Below, one piece after another: positions 30,298 through 48,148 of a DNA stretch of 64,000 nt (its first letter is position 1; every line of letters begins with the position of its first letter). The translations under genes were made by a program, and so were the position numbers. The DNA lies in the NCBI GenBank assembly GCA_049999765.1, contig JBNGIQ010008455.1, positions 1 to 64,000 on the forward strand, written 5' to 3'. The notes under the pieces are model-generated. The model saw only the letters and a list, made by a program, of their open reading frames with translations. It was not told where the DNA came from and searched no databases. Origin of the DNA: Phaeoceros laevis. Lineage: Eukaryota > Anthocerotophyta > Anthocerotopsida > Notothyladales.

Positions 30298-33200
30298 TCA
30301 GAGAACGACTAGGGGAGTTGCCACGGAGTGGAGCCCATCCGACCACACCAGCAATCCGGACAGCAGAGGGCCTGCGTCATTGCTACGAGCCTCAGGACTT
30401 TGCAGGGCAAAGGTCACAGTAAAGGACATTTGCTGCCCCACTGCTTGGAATTGGAGCACACTGGGCTGCACGGTCACCACAACAGATTCAGGCTGCCACA
30501 CAGCTGCTGTGTAGGTCGCATTGCCTGGAGGACTCACGTTTGTCACCGTTCTGATGACTCTCGCCGGGCTGCCCACCTGCAGTCCACCCACGGTGATGGA
30601 AGGGTAGTTCAGGTTGGAAATCTGGGCGTCGCCGATTGATTCAATTTGCTGGGCCTCGATGCCGGTGTTCCTCGCACAGCTGGAGTTGGCAAGTTCGGAG
30701 CCTGCCCACAGCAAGTGATCATGACATACCATCGTTAGATTTCAAGATCAGTAGTACTACTGCCGGCAGCCAGCACAATTTTCCTTGATCTATATCAACA
30801 TGAAGCTTTTTTCCACTACATACGTACCTGAAGTCATTTGCTGACCTTCCCTGCTGATTCCCGTGCTGCAGAGCGGAGCAGTGAATTCGAACACTTCGAA
30901 CCGTGTGTCGTAAACCAGTCCCGGGTCGAGCGCCCCGGCTAGGTGAACCAGGCCGGACCCAAAATCAAAAGGACCTCCTTCTTTCAGAGATGGGTTGGTC
31001 CTTATTGAGGTGTTCATGAATGTGTTGTCCACTCGCCGAGCTGAAGATGCATGAATGGTAGGAGTGAGTTCATCAGAATATTAATGCCCAGGGCCATGGA
31101 TTTTGAGGCAAGCTTAGCTTCATTGATGAACATCTGAGTTGACAGGGAGGTACGCAGTGTGGGTACCAACCTGTGGTTATGATGGCAGACTTGATGGCCC
31201 CGGGGCTCCAATGAGGGTACACCGCTTTCAGCAGGGCGACAATGCCTGTGATGTGAGGGCACGCCATGGATGTACCGTGCAAGATGGCCCAATTTCCAAC
31301 TCCAACAAGTGGGGAGAAAGCAGCCAGGATGTCTTGCCCTGGTGCTGCTATGTCAGGCTGCACACATGTTCACTTACAAGTAAGTGGTCACGTGAGAGGA
31401 AAACTTTCATTAATCTTGAACTCTAGCTAAAGCTTCAGGGATTCTTGAAAGCACTTCTCAGTCTTGCGCTGTTGAAATCGCACAAGTTTGTTTACAAGCC
31501 AAAGTGTATTCATGAGCAACTTGTAAACACTATTGTCACCTTGCAAATACGTGGGATCGCCAGACTGGGGCCTCTGGAAGAGAATCCAGATACAACAGGT
31601 GCTGGCATATGGTTGTAGATTGTCACTGTTTTCAAGATCAGGCCAACAGGGTTCCTGCAGGCATAAAAATTCAAGAATGCTCAGAATCCTATACCTAGAC
31701 ATAGAACCCACTGCGGTTGGAGCTGCTAGCTAGCTAGTTGCAAGCAGCTGCCAGCTACGTAAATTCATGATGAATTAATTCTTTACAAGTCTGGAATAGA
31801 AATGAGGAAAGATGGAACATACTCTGTCCTTTTGAAGTAGGCATCAAGCATGGAGATACCTTCGGGGCTGATGAATGTCATGGAAATGCTGGCACGGAGA
31901 GAAACAAGGGGTACCGGAAGACCCACAAGAATGACACCCAACCCCCCTGCATCTTGTACCTCCTTGGTGGACTTCACTCTCGGATCATACTCACACACCA
32001 CAATAGCTCCCTTTACCACAGCTGGATCCAGGCTGGAGCTGCTGCAAAAACTGCCATAGTCACATGTCATGCACATGGTTGATTAGCAAGGTTGCACACC
32101 TTAATTAGGGACCGTAGTGGCTGCACATGCAGGGCTTGCAACAAGCTTGCAATTTTAAGTTGTGCTACCTTGCTCTGGTGGAATTTGTGGGAGATACTGC
32201 AGCTCTGCTGCCAGTCACGATGGGAACGTAGCCTGGCAACTGAATGAAATTGATGCTCCATCCGCCCTGGAAAATTTTCAAGCATGCCTGATGAACTCAT
32301 TAGCCCACTCCAGCCAAAGCTTGCAAAGTTCTGCCAAATGTGCGGTTGTTCCTGAAAGTACTTACCGGAATGGATGTGCCGTCGCCAAGCTTGATATCGG
32401 TGACCATCTGACGATCCGTGGTGGTGGAAGCCACGGTGAGAAGCCAAGGGGCAGAGTTGGTGACGGTGCTCGCAGCAGGGCCGGCGTTCCCGGCCGATGC
32501 AGCAACCGTAACCCCCCTGATGGTGGCGAAGTAGGAGCCGATCCCAACGCTGTCCAGAAAATTCGTTGAGGCAGATTCGCCCAAGGAGAGGTTGATCACG
32601 TCCACACCGTCCGCCAGGGCGTCGTCGAACGCAGCCAGCACGTCTGCGTCGGTGCAGTTGGCTTGCTTCCAGCACACCTTGTAGATGGCCAGTTTGGCCC
32701 CTGGTGCCCCGCCTCTGGCACGGCCACCAGCAATCCCTCCCTCGCTCACGTTGGCCACACTCCTGCCGGCTGCAATCGACGCTGTGTGCGTGCCGTGCCC
32801 CTCCACGTCTCTTGCTGACAGCAAGTCCCCGGGGATACCAGAGCCACCCAGTAAAGCTTCAGCTCCCCTGTAGTAGTACCGAGCTCCTATCACCTTGCTG
32901 TGCCACAAAACACACCGCTGCTCACGAGTGAGTTCACACAAGACTTACCAGCATGCATGCACGCCTCTCTGGACGAATATAGAATGCAGCATGCCCCAGA
33001 TGCATGCAAGCTTGGAACATTTGGATCCTACTTGTTGCATAAATCAGCTGTGAAGTTCTCCCCTGGCACACATGCACCTTTCCAGTGCGTTGGGACTGGT
33101 GGCAGCTGCCTGTCATGAAAGCTCTCAGACTCCGGCCAGTAGCCTACAGGTAGTCAATCAAGTGGCATGAACTCAGTTGGCATACATGTCTGAAATGCTT

Positions 33201-34045
33201 GAGACGTGCACATGCTGTTTGGCCCTTTCCCTACCTGTGTCGAAGATTCCAATGATGACATTGGACTGATTGGCGATTGATGGGAACAGAGCTAGTCGGG
33301 TAGCATTGTCCAACTCTGTCCCGCCGTCCAAGTCCGAAACTCCTAAAAAGTTCCAACTGTTTGTTGTGGCAAGCGTGTGTGACTTGCTTAAAAACACACC
33401 CACAACTCCTGGGGACTCTGCATAAAATCCAGCCACCAGCTCGTCACCTCCCAGTACTAGGATTCAAGCCTCTCGAATGAACTGCCGCTGCCGTTCAGGA
33501 CGTTTGGAAAACCTGTCTCTCTCTCTGGGCTGTCTGACGAAACAACTCCGGAAATTCACCTCTTAGCGATTGAGCATGTTGTGGGCCGATTCTGGCAGCA
33601 AAGCCTCGGAACGATCTCTGATAGTGGTACAGTAAGGCTTCTTGAGCAGCTTCCACACTGTAGGACCACCCACGCAGGAGTTAGCCTCATATCATGAATT
33701 TAGCATGCTTGTTCTGTCTGTCCGATATGAGTTGCGCTGCTAGTAGTCAAACCTTCCCAAGATGGAGGCGAGGATTGAGTTGTGCTCAACGATGGTTTGA
33801 GATTTGGAATCCTTGTTGCTTTTGGCTCCCATGTGAACCACATAGACCTCCTGAACGTAGTGTAAGAGCCTGAATTAGTACCTCAGAGTTCGAACTGGAC
33901 TTCAGCGTTAGCAGAGGAATGTTTGCGGCTCTTGAGAAATCAGCACCTGCTGAAAAGGAGTTGAAGACTGGGCCATAACAGCCATGGCAACAATAAGTGT
34001 CAAAATCAAAGACACCATCAGGCTTGTTCTGCAATCGGAACCCAT
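30298..34045 (-). CDS. Subtilisin-like serine protease (subtilase), 12 exons, intact
   Basis: Exons (high to low): 33947-34045, 33753-33850, 33560-33657, 33235-33447, 33032-33143, 32366-32897, 32169-32266, 31823-32050, 31540-31654, 31171-31357, 30828-31040, 30298-30701. All junctions are GT-AG, the phases agree, and the sum is 2,397 bases (798 residues). Signal peptide: [21 protein letters not shown]9 prodomain: [13 protein letters not shown] to [16 protein letters not shown]. Catalytic residues: D168 ([13 protein letters not shown]), H241 (GHGTHTAS), N344 (SAGNAGP, oxyanion) and S561 (HGTSMACPH). A PA-type insert carries [20 protein letters not shown], and a C-terminal fibronectin-III-like domain starts at LNYPSITV. 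Such enzymes are secreted endopeptidases that process peptide hormones and wall proteins. The many introns recall the SBT2-like architecture. The window also has a free I9 inhibitor gene. Confidence 0.95.
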
Positions 34046-34278
34046 GATGTCCCGACTCCTGGAATAACTCCAACGAGCAGACCAGGCAGAACAGACTAAG
34101 TTACACGGGGGTTTTGGTGCACCATCGTGGCGGCGCCAACAATTACAGGACTAAGCGCTTCTGTTAGTCATTAGGAGAGCAACTGTAACATGGTCATCAG
34201 GTAACACTTACATCTGTCGGCTTCCAATTCTTCCACCAGACCGCTGACGCAGTGAAAACTGTAGATTGAAGCCTGAGC

Positions 34279-37200
34279 TTACTTCCTCTTCTTCTTTGAA
34301 GGTCTGTGGTCCTGCTCGCCGTGAGACTCGTGGCTTCCGGATATGTCTCTAGTGGTTGTCAGTTCTAGTCTATCTGCCTTTGCTTCTTCAAGTTGGGGAT
34401 TCTGCTGCGCAGCCACGTCACTACTAAATGTCCAGCCCAGAAAGTCTTCACTGGTATTATTCGAGGGGAAGATAGATGTTGGAGTCGTCTGATAGAAGGC
34501 CAGCGGCACCTGCTTCAATCTTCTTCCCACCTGGGCAGAACAGAAAAACAATAACTACGACTAGAAGACATAAAAGAAATGAGTATGACTGCTGGAAACG
34601 CAGGTGGTATGCAGCACCTCTTCGGAAAATATTGTAGCATAAGATCCCGAGCTGAAGTCCTCGATAGACACCTCAGTGGTTTTGGCTCGGACTGTCAAAT
34701 CCGTCTCAAGAGATGCTACAAACCTGCAAAGCTTCCGAACAGCTCAGTGTCTACACACTATGTTGATTGACATGTTCTATTCTTAAGGGGTGCCGACAAC
34801 ATTGGACATGAACCAAGGTCACTTGATTTAGCAGGCTGAAGAGCTGAATTCCCACCTTGAAACAGCTGGGCAATAGTGACGCCGGAGTGCCTCTATCTCC
34901 CATAAAGAGCTTTCTGGAAGGGACATAAGGGAAGTTAGAACACGTCAAATATAAATAGATCAGTAAGCATGGTGAGAAAATGTGCAGATTGGCATCCTAC
35001 TTAGAGCATTGCATTTGGTGGGATCCGGTTCCAAGGGCATGAAAGGATCAGCTCCTCTGGAGATACCGGGCTGTGGGCCCTGGGCTGCACCATTGCTCTC
35101 AAGAAGGTCAGGAACGGCCTCTTTCCCTTCAAGAGCCAAAGAATCATCATCCGCAACACACTCTTGCTGCAAAAAAGACAGACAGACAAATCAATACACA
35201 AGCATGTCAACACATTATTGGGGTTCAACGGAAGGGCAGAAAACAGTTGTCTTCCATACCCCGTCCACAAGGCAATTTATGGATGGATGGCGCCGGAGAA
35301 GATTATGGATCATTGCTATCACCACAAGGCAGCCCGATGGTGATGCAGTCAATCCAAGTCGCCCCAACTTTTTAGCAAATGCTGCAGCCAAATACGCAGG
35401 AAGATGCGACGATTTCAGGCATGTATCCAACAGCTGCAAAGATGGAGAAGGCGTTTAACAATAAGAAACTTGCATGGCCGCTTCTGAGTTCCAGATAAAC
35501 GTTGACACATCAAGCTACTGCTCAAACAACCACAACAGAGCAATAACAATATTGTTCTCGGATGATGTAGTAACAAACAAACAAGCAAAATGAAAAGTTC
35601 ACATGCATGGACGGCATTCAACCATGTTACACACACCTCAAAGAAGCGGGCACGATGCCTGGCAACAAAGATGGAGGGCTCAAGAAGAGCATAAAGCTTC
35701 GTGTAGAAGTCAGGGTACTCCAACCCATAGTTCGTGATGAGGATGAAGAGCCCATTGAGAGCCATGACGCTGATTAAACCGCCTATATTGTATGAACTTG
35801 TGAGGAAGTCGCTGGACAAACACACAAATACAATCACTAGGACGAGGTACAACTGTCAAGGGGATTTTCAGACACCAGATTAGGACATAAAGATACCTGA
35901 GATAGATTGGATTTGTTAAAAATGGAATCACTGTCCTGGGCAATTGAGCCAAAACCTGAAATGCATGGGAACCACAGATTTTACAACGAGGAGGCACAAT
36001 GCTGCATAAAAAATGGGACAGTTGCGCTTTCAGGAACAGCTGAACCCACAAGTAAAATCTGTTGCGCTTCCAGAGGTTTGCACCTTCTTATAAATTTCAA
36101 GGGGTAGTTTCAATTGTAAAAAAGCGAGCCAAGCCTTGCTGAACTTGAACCGCTGCTTCTTGATACCCTTCCATATGCCAGCTACCTGGAATAGCCGCAC
36201 CAGGTCACGATGACACTGTTAAGCAAAGATAGGCATAAAACAATTTAACTAGAATCACCAATATAATACCTGTCTCGTGTAGATAGGTGCCTTGCAACAA
36301 AAGCATACAGTCCACAACAGAACGACAACTGGCTGGTGACATGGATTACGGCTCACTGACTTGCCTGTTTAGAGACACTCTTGTCAGTGCTTGCTGGGTC
36401 TTTTTTGACATTGAGGGAGTTGCCGGTGTCAGCTGTTGCAATAAACAAACGACCACCATCAGCGACATTCAGACAACTCTGCGATGTGCATAGCAATTGG
36501 TGTCACCAGGTAAGGTTAAAGACGGCTAAAATTTTGAACACGATTTTAATCTCCAACAATGCTTACATTCAGGAGTGCTCCACAGCCCGTTCTTGCTCGC
36601 ATCTTCTGAAGGAGGAGGAAGCCGTGACAGGACATCAAAGGCATTGTGCACAAAAGTCTGGGTACTGTTGAGCCAGTTCAGCACTTCTGTTGAAGGATAC
36701 TTAACTAAATATCTATTTCGAAACAACAGCTTCATCCAGATAATGATCATCATTGTAGGCACCGCAGAAATATTCCCTCACCTAACATTAGAAGTGTCAT
36801 TATTGTCATCACTGGAAGCAGGCTGATCTGCAGAGAAGCCAGAATCGTATTAGCTACTTCGCCTCGGACCACCAATAGTAGCTTCTGAAGTAACAACACA
36901 CACAATCGTAGAAGATCCGGGCAAGTGCAAATCGGGAAACAGACCCTTCTCATCACTTTGACGTCTATTCACCAGATTTTGCACATTTGAATAGGTGTAA
37001 TAGCTGCACAGGCACATGAGTAAGTATGCATGGTGCGCGTTATCTAAAACTCAAAATTTGAGTGCCAAGAACCTTCTCTTACCTGACATCCACGTACTTC
37101 AGGTACTCAGACTCCCATACCCCAAGGATGTCGCTGCTGAGACCTCCTGAACCCAGCTGCAAAGAGGGAAATTAGGCTTAATATGATGGAGACAAAGCGG

Positions 37201-37921
37201 CTCCTAACCAAACTACTAGCACAGACCAACTGAATCAGCTCGCAGTCTACCATTGCGATATGACGTCTGAAACTGCGTCGGAACTTACCACACAAGAACA
37301 AAGCCTGGAATACAGGTGGTTGCTAAATCCCGTTGGACCCTCTGTGCGTACCAACTCCATAAATGCGTGCAGGGCTGCTATCTATACCGAAGCCGCAAAT
37401 GTCATGATTGAATACATCCCCAAATGGACTGCAAGCCAAAAATTCGGAAAACTCACCCGGACTTTTGGAAATAGTTGCTCACATGACAACATTTTGAGTA
37501 AAGAATCTCCGAATTCCATATACTTCTCCCGCAGCCATCTCGTGTAGATTGCCTGTGCTTCCTCTGACAGGAGTTTCTTTTGAAGTCCTTCATCCTTCGG
37601 TGTAAGTTGCTGGTTCGTTTCGGAAGCTTTCTGCACGCCAGTCATATCCATATCCATCTTTGTTTGAATCCTTGACGCGGGGGATATCTCCCCGGAGCGT
37701 AGAAGCGGCAGGAAAAAAGCTTGCAAGGACGTCAACGCTTCCAGCAAGCATTTCGATGAAGAGGCAGCAACACTGGGAGGTGACCCGGACAAATGGGAAC
37801 TGGAGAGGATGGTAATCAAAAGTGGAGCATTGTTAACATGTGACCGAGACTGCAACAGCTGTAAACCCAATCTCCTAGTGGCGTCCAAGGCTTCTGCTTC
37901 TGTTTTAGCAGACGCCGCCAT
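34279..37921 (-). CDS. NOC4: Nucleolar complex protein 4 (NOC4), CBF/Mak21 family
   Basis: A multi-exon gene starting MAASAKTEAEALDATRRLGL at 37921 and ending HRPSKKKRK at 34279. Exon 1 is 37457-37921, exon 2 37289-37381 (IAALHAFMELVRTEG) and exon 3 37083-37156 (LGSGGLSSDILGVWESEYLK). Further exons encode GIWKGIKKQRFKFSKAWLAF, VLAQLPRTVIPFLTNP, then SSYNIGGLISVMALNGLFIL with YPDFYTKLYALLEPSIF and ARHRARFF, the hallmark CBF domain. Later ones encode SSHLPAYLAAAFAKKLGRL, IHNLLRRHPS and SSLWEIEALRRHYCPAVS. NOC4 pairs with NOP14 in the nucleolus during 40S subunit assembly. The basic C-terminus fits nucleolar targeting. It is divergent from the DNA polymerase gene; a double telo-box lies 113-126 bases upstream of its ATG. 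Confidence 0.93.
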
Positions 37922-38336
37922 TGAATACCAAGGTCCTCCGACACAAGGTCTAGACTACATGATACGAATCAACAGTGTTAGCAGACAAATTTGGCAAATA
38001 CCAACTTGCATACAAGCAGAAGTTAGAACCCTTAAACCCTAAACCCTGGTCTCAAAATGTTAGGGCTGTCTCAAAGGCATCACTATCGTCGACTCCACTG
38101 CAACTGAAGAGTACCATTGCAGAATGCTTCTCGTGTGAATTGCATGGACTGTTGAGTTTCAGTAGTCGCAGAAGTCGAAGGTCTCTATGCGTCACCGTGG
38201 TGACGGCAGCTGGGGATAGAAATGGAGGACCTGAGCGTAGGGTCTGCGTCTCAGGACTAAGGGTGGTCGAATATCATGAGGACTTCCAGAATGCTAGTCA
38301 GAGGGAAAATTGAACTCTATATGCTTCGTTTCTCTA
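37922..38336. promoter_or_regulatory. Bidirectional promoter region NOC4/POP with double telo-box
   Basis: AAACCCTAAACCCT lies at 38034-38047. Telo-boxes (AAACCCTAA) are known in plant promoters of translation and ribosome-biogenesis genes, and NOC4 fits that class. The motif could serve either gene. Part of the interval may be the 5' leader of the polymerase gene. Confidence 0.65.
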
Positions 38337-41300
38337 ATGGGGAGTCACGATATTTGGACCGGGATGGTGGGGAATTGGCAGACTCAGTTGCAGCTGCAGG
38401 GGATACCCGGTAGAACTAGGATGTTTGAGGGACAGATTGGAAGAATGGCCTCCGTGTGGCATCTACCTCTGCCGTTATGCCATCAGCTGCAGCTGAGTCA
38501 TGCAGGGAATCTGCCCCACCGAACATTGTTCTTCACCAAATTCTTTGCACATGACACCAAAGCCAGACATTGGAGTTCTGCTGTGTATGCAACAACAATC
38601 GAAACAAATCAACTGTCACGGGAGTTGGCAGCTGTAGAGAATGATGGTACTGATGAGTGTGGGACAGTGTCGAAACAGCAGGAGAAGAGACTCGTAGCAG
38701 ATTTTGTGACGACTCCAGTAGGCTTGCCAAATCTTATGCCCAAGGGCAACAGATCTCGAGCAAATTTGTTGAAACAGCCGGAGCAGTCTAAACCCCTCGA
38801 AAGACAGTGGACTGAAGCACAGTATCGTCGTTCAAATGGACAGGCAGGGTGGGACGAAGCTATAAGTAAATACAGTAAGGAAAGTGAGGGACATATCATT
38901 GATCGTGCCGAGCTCCAATCTGATGCACAGCCTGTGCCAGATTCTTCGGAGGTTGATGATGGGTGGTTCTTGAAAGATGGACAGCCAGCAGCGTGTCATG
39001 GAGGTACTAGCAAATTCAGTAAGAAATCCGAAGGTCATATAATTGGTCGTGGTGAGAACCACTCTTATGAGCAGCCTGTGCCAGGCTGTTCTGAGAGTGA
39101 TCAAGGGTGGTTTTTGACAGACGGTCAGCCAGTGTTCGAGGGTACCAGGACGGAAGAGCTCCAAACATCTGATACAGGTACTACAAAGTCTCAGAAGGAA
39201 GGATCCGCAGACTTGGACGATGTTGTCGAAGTACCTCTCTTGCCCCTTAGTGGTGCTGAAGGCTCTGGCGGAAACAAGCCTCGAGCCAAGTATATAAAAG
39301 CGCGGCCTAAAAAATGTGTCCCTACAGTTCTTGGAGGTGACCCTCCTGTGGCAGCCGCACCTTCAGAGTCAAAGGGCGTTCAGTTCACGAACAAGGAAGT
39401 TCTGATTGTGGACAATGTGGGCATTGCCAGAAATGTCGTCCGGCTATTGCGCGGGAAGTACAAAGCTCTGACTCATGCTTGCGACACTGAGGCAAGTTTG
39501 CCGTCTGTTAGTGCTCCTTTTTTGAGGATGCATGTGGTCTACCCTCCAGTGCTAGACACGTTTGCAGTCGTGCAGTTTCTCATCAGATGAAACATGTTGC
39601 AGGTATCACGTATCGATGTCAAGAAGGAGACACCCATCGGTCATGGCAAAATTATTTGTTTTAGTATCTACTGTGGCCCAAAGGCTGATTTTGGAGATGG
39701 CAAATCACGGCTGTGGGTTGACGTTCTTGATGATGGTGATGAGCTCCTGTCCATATTCAAAGATTACTTTGAAGACCCTGAAGTGAGGAAGGTAATACTT
39801 GAACTCAGCGAAATATTGTGCGTTTGTTACAAGTAGGAATGTTTCCGAGACCTTGTGAGGCTAATTCTGGGAAGATATTTCTGGCAGGTTTGGCATAACT
39901 ATAGCTTCGACTATCATATTTTGTGCAACCATGGAATAAAACCCGCTGGTTTCTATGCAGATACTATGCACCTTGCCCGATTGTTTGATTCCAGCCGGAA
40001 TGGTGAGAAAGGGGGCTACTCCTTAGAAGCTCTTACTTCTGATGAGTCAGTGATGGATGGAAGTAAGCACCATTTAACAAAGGAAGACGCTCAAAAAACG
40101 CTTCAGCTTGTTCCATCAGTGAAGAAGGTGCTTGAGCAGATCCAGACAAGCATCGGTACTTGCGGAAAGGTATCGATGAAGGACATGTTTGGGAAGTCAA
40201 ATGTGAAAAAGGATGGTACTCCTGGAAAGTTGAAAGTCATTCCACCTGTGGAGGAACTTCAAACGGGTCCCGACCGTGAGAAGTGGATACACTACTCCTC
40301 CTTCGATGCAGTTTGTACATGGAAACTTTGGTATAGTCTTTGGGATAAGCTTAAATATGTGGATTGTGACCCCGATCCCTTGCTGCCAGGACCAATTACG
40401 ATGTACGATTTTTATGACAGATATTGGCAACCGTTTGGGCAGCTTTTAGTGCAGATGGAATGTGATGGGATGCTGGTTGATGGCAACTATCTTAAAGAGA
40501 TAGAGAAGACAGCTCGCAACCAACAAAGAATTGCTGAATCACGGTTCAGGAAATGGGCTGCCACAAGGTGCCCTGATGCAGCTTACATGAATGTTGGCAG
40601 CGATTCTCAAATCCGACAACTCCTTTTTGGAGGTACTTCAATGAGGTATTGTCAAAACTCTTCCAAGGATGTGCTTTGGTCGCGGACAGATTTCCCTTAT
40701 CGTTGTCTCATCCCTCTGCTGCTGTGCTCACGTCAGAGTCCTTGTGTAACCGTTGATCCACAAACAGTTCTGGAGAGGTACTACCCAGGGAACGTGTCTT
40801 CAATATCCCAAATGTAGAAGGATATATCGAGGAAGGCAAAAAAATTGCAAAAAAAACTCGACCTATTACACTGCGGTGGCTAGGTGCTACCTTGCCATGT
40901 GACACATACACGGCTTCAGGTTCACCAACCGTGAGTGGCTCGTTTTTAAGATCGTTAGCTGGAAAAGTCGCCGTGGACTATTCTACCTTTGACGATGAGG
41001 CAGATGAAATTGTGCTGGACGGTTCAGACAGTACCAGTACTTCGCCATCTGAAGGTGAGACCGGTGAAGATGTGTCCATGTATGGGAAGGCATACAAAGC
41101 TTTCGGTGGAGGTGAAGCAGGCAAAGATGCGTGTATGGCTTTTTCTGCACTATGCGAAGTAGCTGCTATCAACACCCTACTTTCAAACTTCATCGAGCCT
41201 TTACAGGTGATCCTCCTTCGGCATACTCTTTTTCTTGCAGTCTGCTGTTTTTGTCCCCTCCGATACAAAACGTCTCAGATGGTTGCCCAGCAGTGGTTGA

Positions 41301-42966
41301 TGTCTGAAGTTGTTGTTTTGCTTAAGCTGGAAATTTACCATTTTCTGACAGGGAAAGGAAGTCAAGGGACCAGATGGACGAGTTCACTGCTCCTTGAACA
41401 TCAACACTGAAACAGGACGCTTGTCCGCAAGGAGGCCAAGTTTGCAAGTAATCTCTTTGCCAGCATCCTATTGCATAGAGTAATGCCTTTACTAAGCAAC
41501 TAAGCCAGGAGACTAACTAACCAGCATTAAAATGTTCCGACTCTTGCGTGGTTTTCTTGTATTGCTTCTCAGAATCAACCTGCTTTAGAGAAGGACCGCT
41601 ACAAGATCCGGCAAGCTTTTATTGCCAGCCCTGGAAACTCTCTTGTGGTTGCTGATTATGGCCAGGTGAGCTGTTCACCCCTGCCGTTATGAAGTGTGAT
41701 AGATTTCAAGCAAATAGGATAACCTTTTGACAGCTGAGCACATTGATTTTGTATCCACCCTGACATGATCCATTGATCTTGTTTTGTCTCAGTTAGAGCT
41801 CAGACTTCTAGCTCACTTAGCAAGGTGCGAGAGCATGCGACTTGCCTTTGAGGCTGGAGGAGATTTTCACTCAAGAACTGCCATGAATATGTACACACAT
41901 GTGCGCAATGCTGTGGAATCAGGGGAGGTGCTGCTAGAGTGGGAACCACAACCTGGGCTTGAGAAACCACCTGTTCCTCTCTTGAAGGTTAGCTGTAATT
42001 GGAAAGATATAGCAACCAGTGGTATACTGATCATTCCGGCAGATACAATACGCCTCGACCACATAATAGCTGTCTTCTTCAATGAGGTTACTTCCTGTCG
42101 TTTAGAAATAGTGCCCTTATATCCCAGGTGTTTTGCAGGACAAGTTCTCATCAGAGAGAAGGAAAGCAAAAATGTTGAACTTTTCCATAGCTTATGGAAA
42201 GACTGCTCTTGGCCTGTCCAAGGATTGGCAGGTGCGAAACAACCGGCTGTTGTCTAGTAACTGTCACCTAGTTATGACTGAGCTGAGTCATTTGGTCATT
42301 GTGTGGCTACAGGTGAGCATAGATGAAGCAGAAGCAACACTAAATCTTTGGTATTCGGACCGAAAAGAAGTTCGTGCTTGGCAAGATGCACGGAGGGCTG
42401 AAGCCGAAAACAGCCTCTGTGTACACACCTTGCTTGGTCGGACACGCAACTTGCCCGATGCAGCATCGAAGAATAAGTTTCTTAAGTCTCACTCCCTGAG
42501 AGCGGCCATTAACACACCAGTGCAGGTATGGTTGTAATGTTGTGAAAATTATTTTGAGAATCTGGTTACTTCCACAAGATAGTCCTTAATGGGTAACCCT
42601 CCTCGGCTTGGCAGGGGAGTGCCGCAGATGTGGCTATGTGCGCAATGCTTGAAATCAACCAGAACCAGGAACTCAGAAAGCTTGGTTGGAGATTGCTACT
42701 TCAGGTTGGAAACTGAAAGTATGCCAACTGGTTGCTATTGTGTACCTGTCTAGCCTCCTATCAACATGCTGTTTACTTTGTCATGAAACTTTGTCTGTGC
42801 GCAGGTGCATGATGAGGTGATTCTAGAAGGGCCTACAGAATCTGCAGAAAGGGCAAGGGAACTTGTCGTGCATTCCATGTCGTACCCCTTCAATGGTAAA
42901 AACCCTTTGTCTGTGGCACTTGCAGTGGATGCTAAGTACGCTCAGAGCTGGTATGCAGCCAAATAG
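38337..42966 (+). CDS. Plant organellar DNA polymerase (family A, POP)
   Basis: A large first exon (to 39491) encodes a long poorly conserved N-terminus, followed by NKEVLIVDNVGIARNVVRLL. The exon 1 donor is GC (GAG|GCAAGT). Exon 2 (39603-39791) starts VSRIDVKKETPIGHGKIICF, and exon 3 (from 39888) has VWHNYSFDYHILCNHGI and FYADTMHLARLFDSSR, the 3'-5' exonuclease domain. Polymerase motifs: A in VVADYGQ|LELRLLAHLAR, B in RRKAKMLNFSIAYGKTALG, and C in QVHDEVILEGP. The end is AQSWYAAK with TAG at 42964-42966. POPs replicate mitochondrial and plastid DNA and are often dual-targeted. The start ATG at 38337 is a choice among several in-frame ATGs (MGSHDIW, MVGNW, MFEGQ). The insertion between exonuclease and polymerase (DDEADEIVLDGSDSTSTSPS) is acidic and low complexity. 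Confidence 0.93.
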
Positions 42967-43304
42967 TCAAAGCTGCGAAAGGATTGCGTTTCATACCCCA
43001 GAAATTGCATGTGGCCATTCGACATGTTGTGAGCCATTCTTATAGGCAGGTGTAAATCAGTTCTGGTTACTAAGCTTGCTGTGCACCGAGAAATTGCTCG
43101 CTTGCAATGCCTGCATAGCTTGCTGTGCTATGACGTGGGATCCTGACCCACCATTGTAAAATACCATCGCTTCGAATTACTGAGTTATTATGTAACACAG
43201 TACGATGATACAATTGATGAGGGCGTCTACCCAGTGTCGTTGTCACCCCAGCACGTACTCAATTGCACGTATCCTTCTCTAGGACGGGTAGTTCTCCTAA
43301 GCCA

Positions 43305-48148
<4,844 letters not shown>

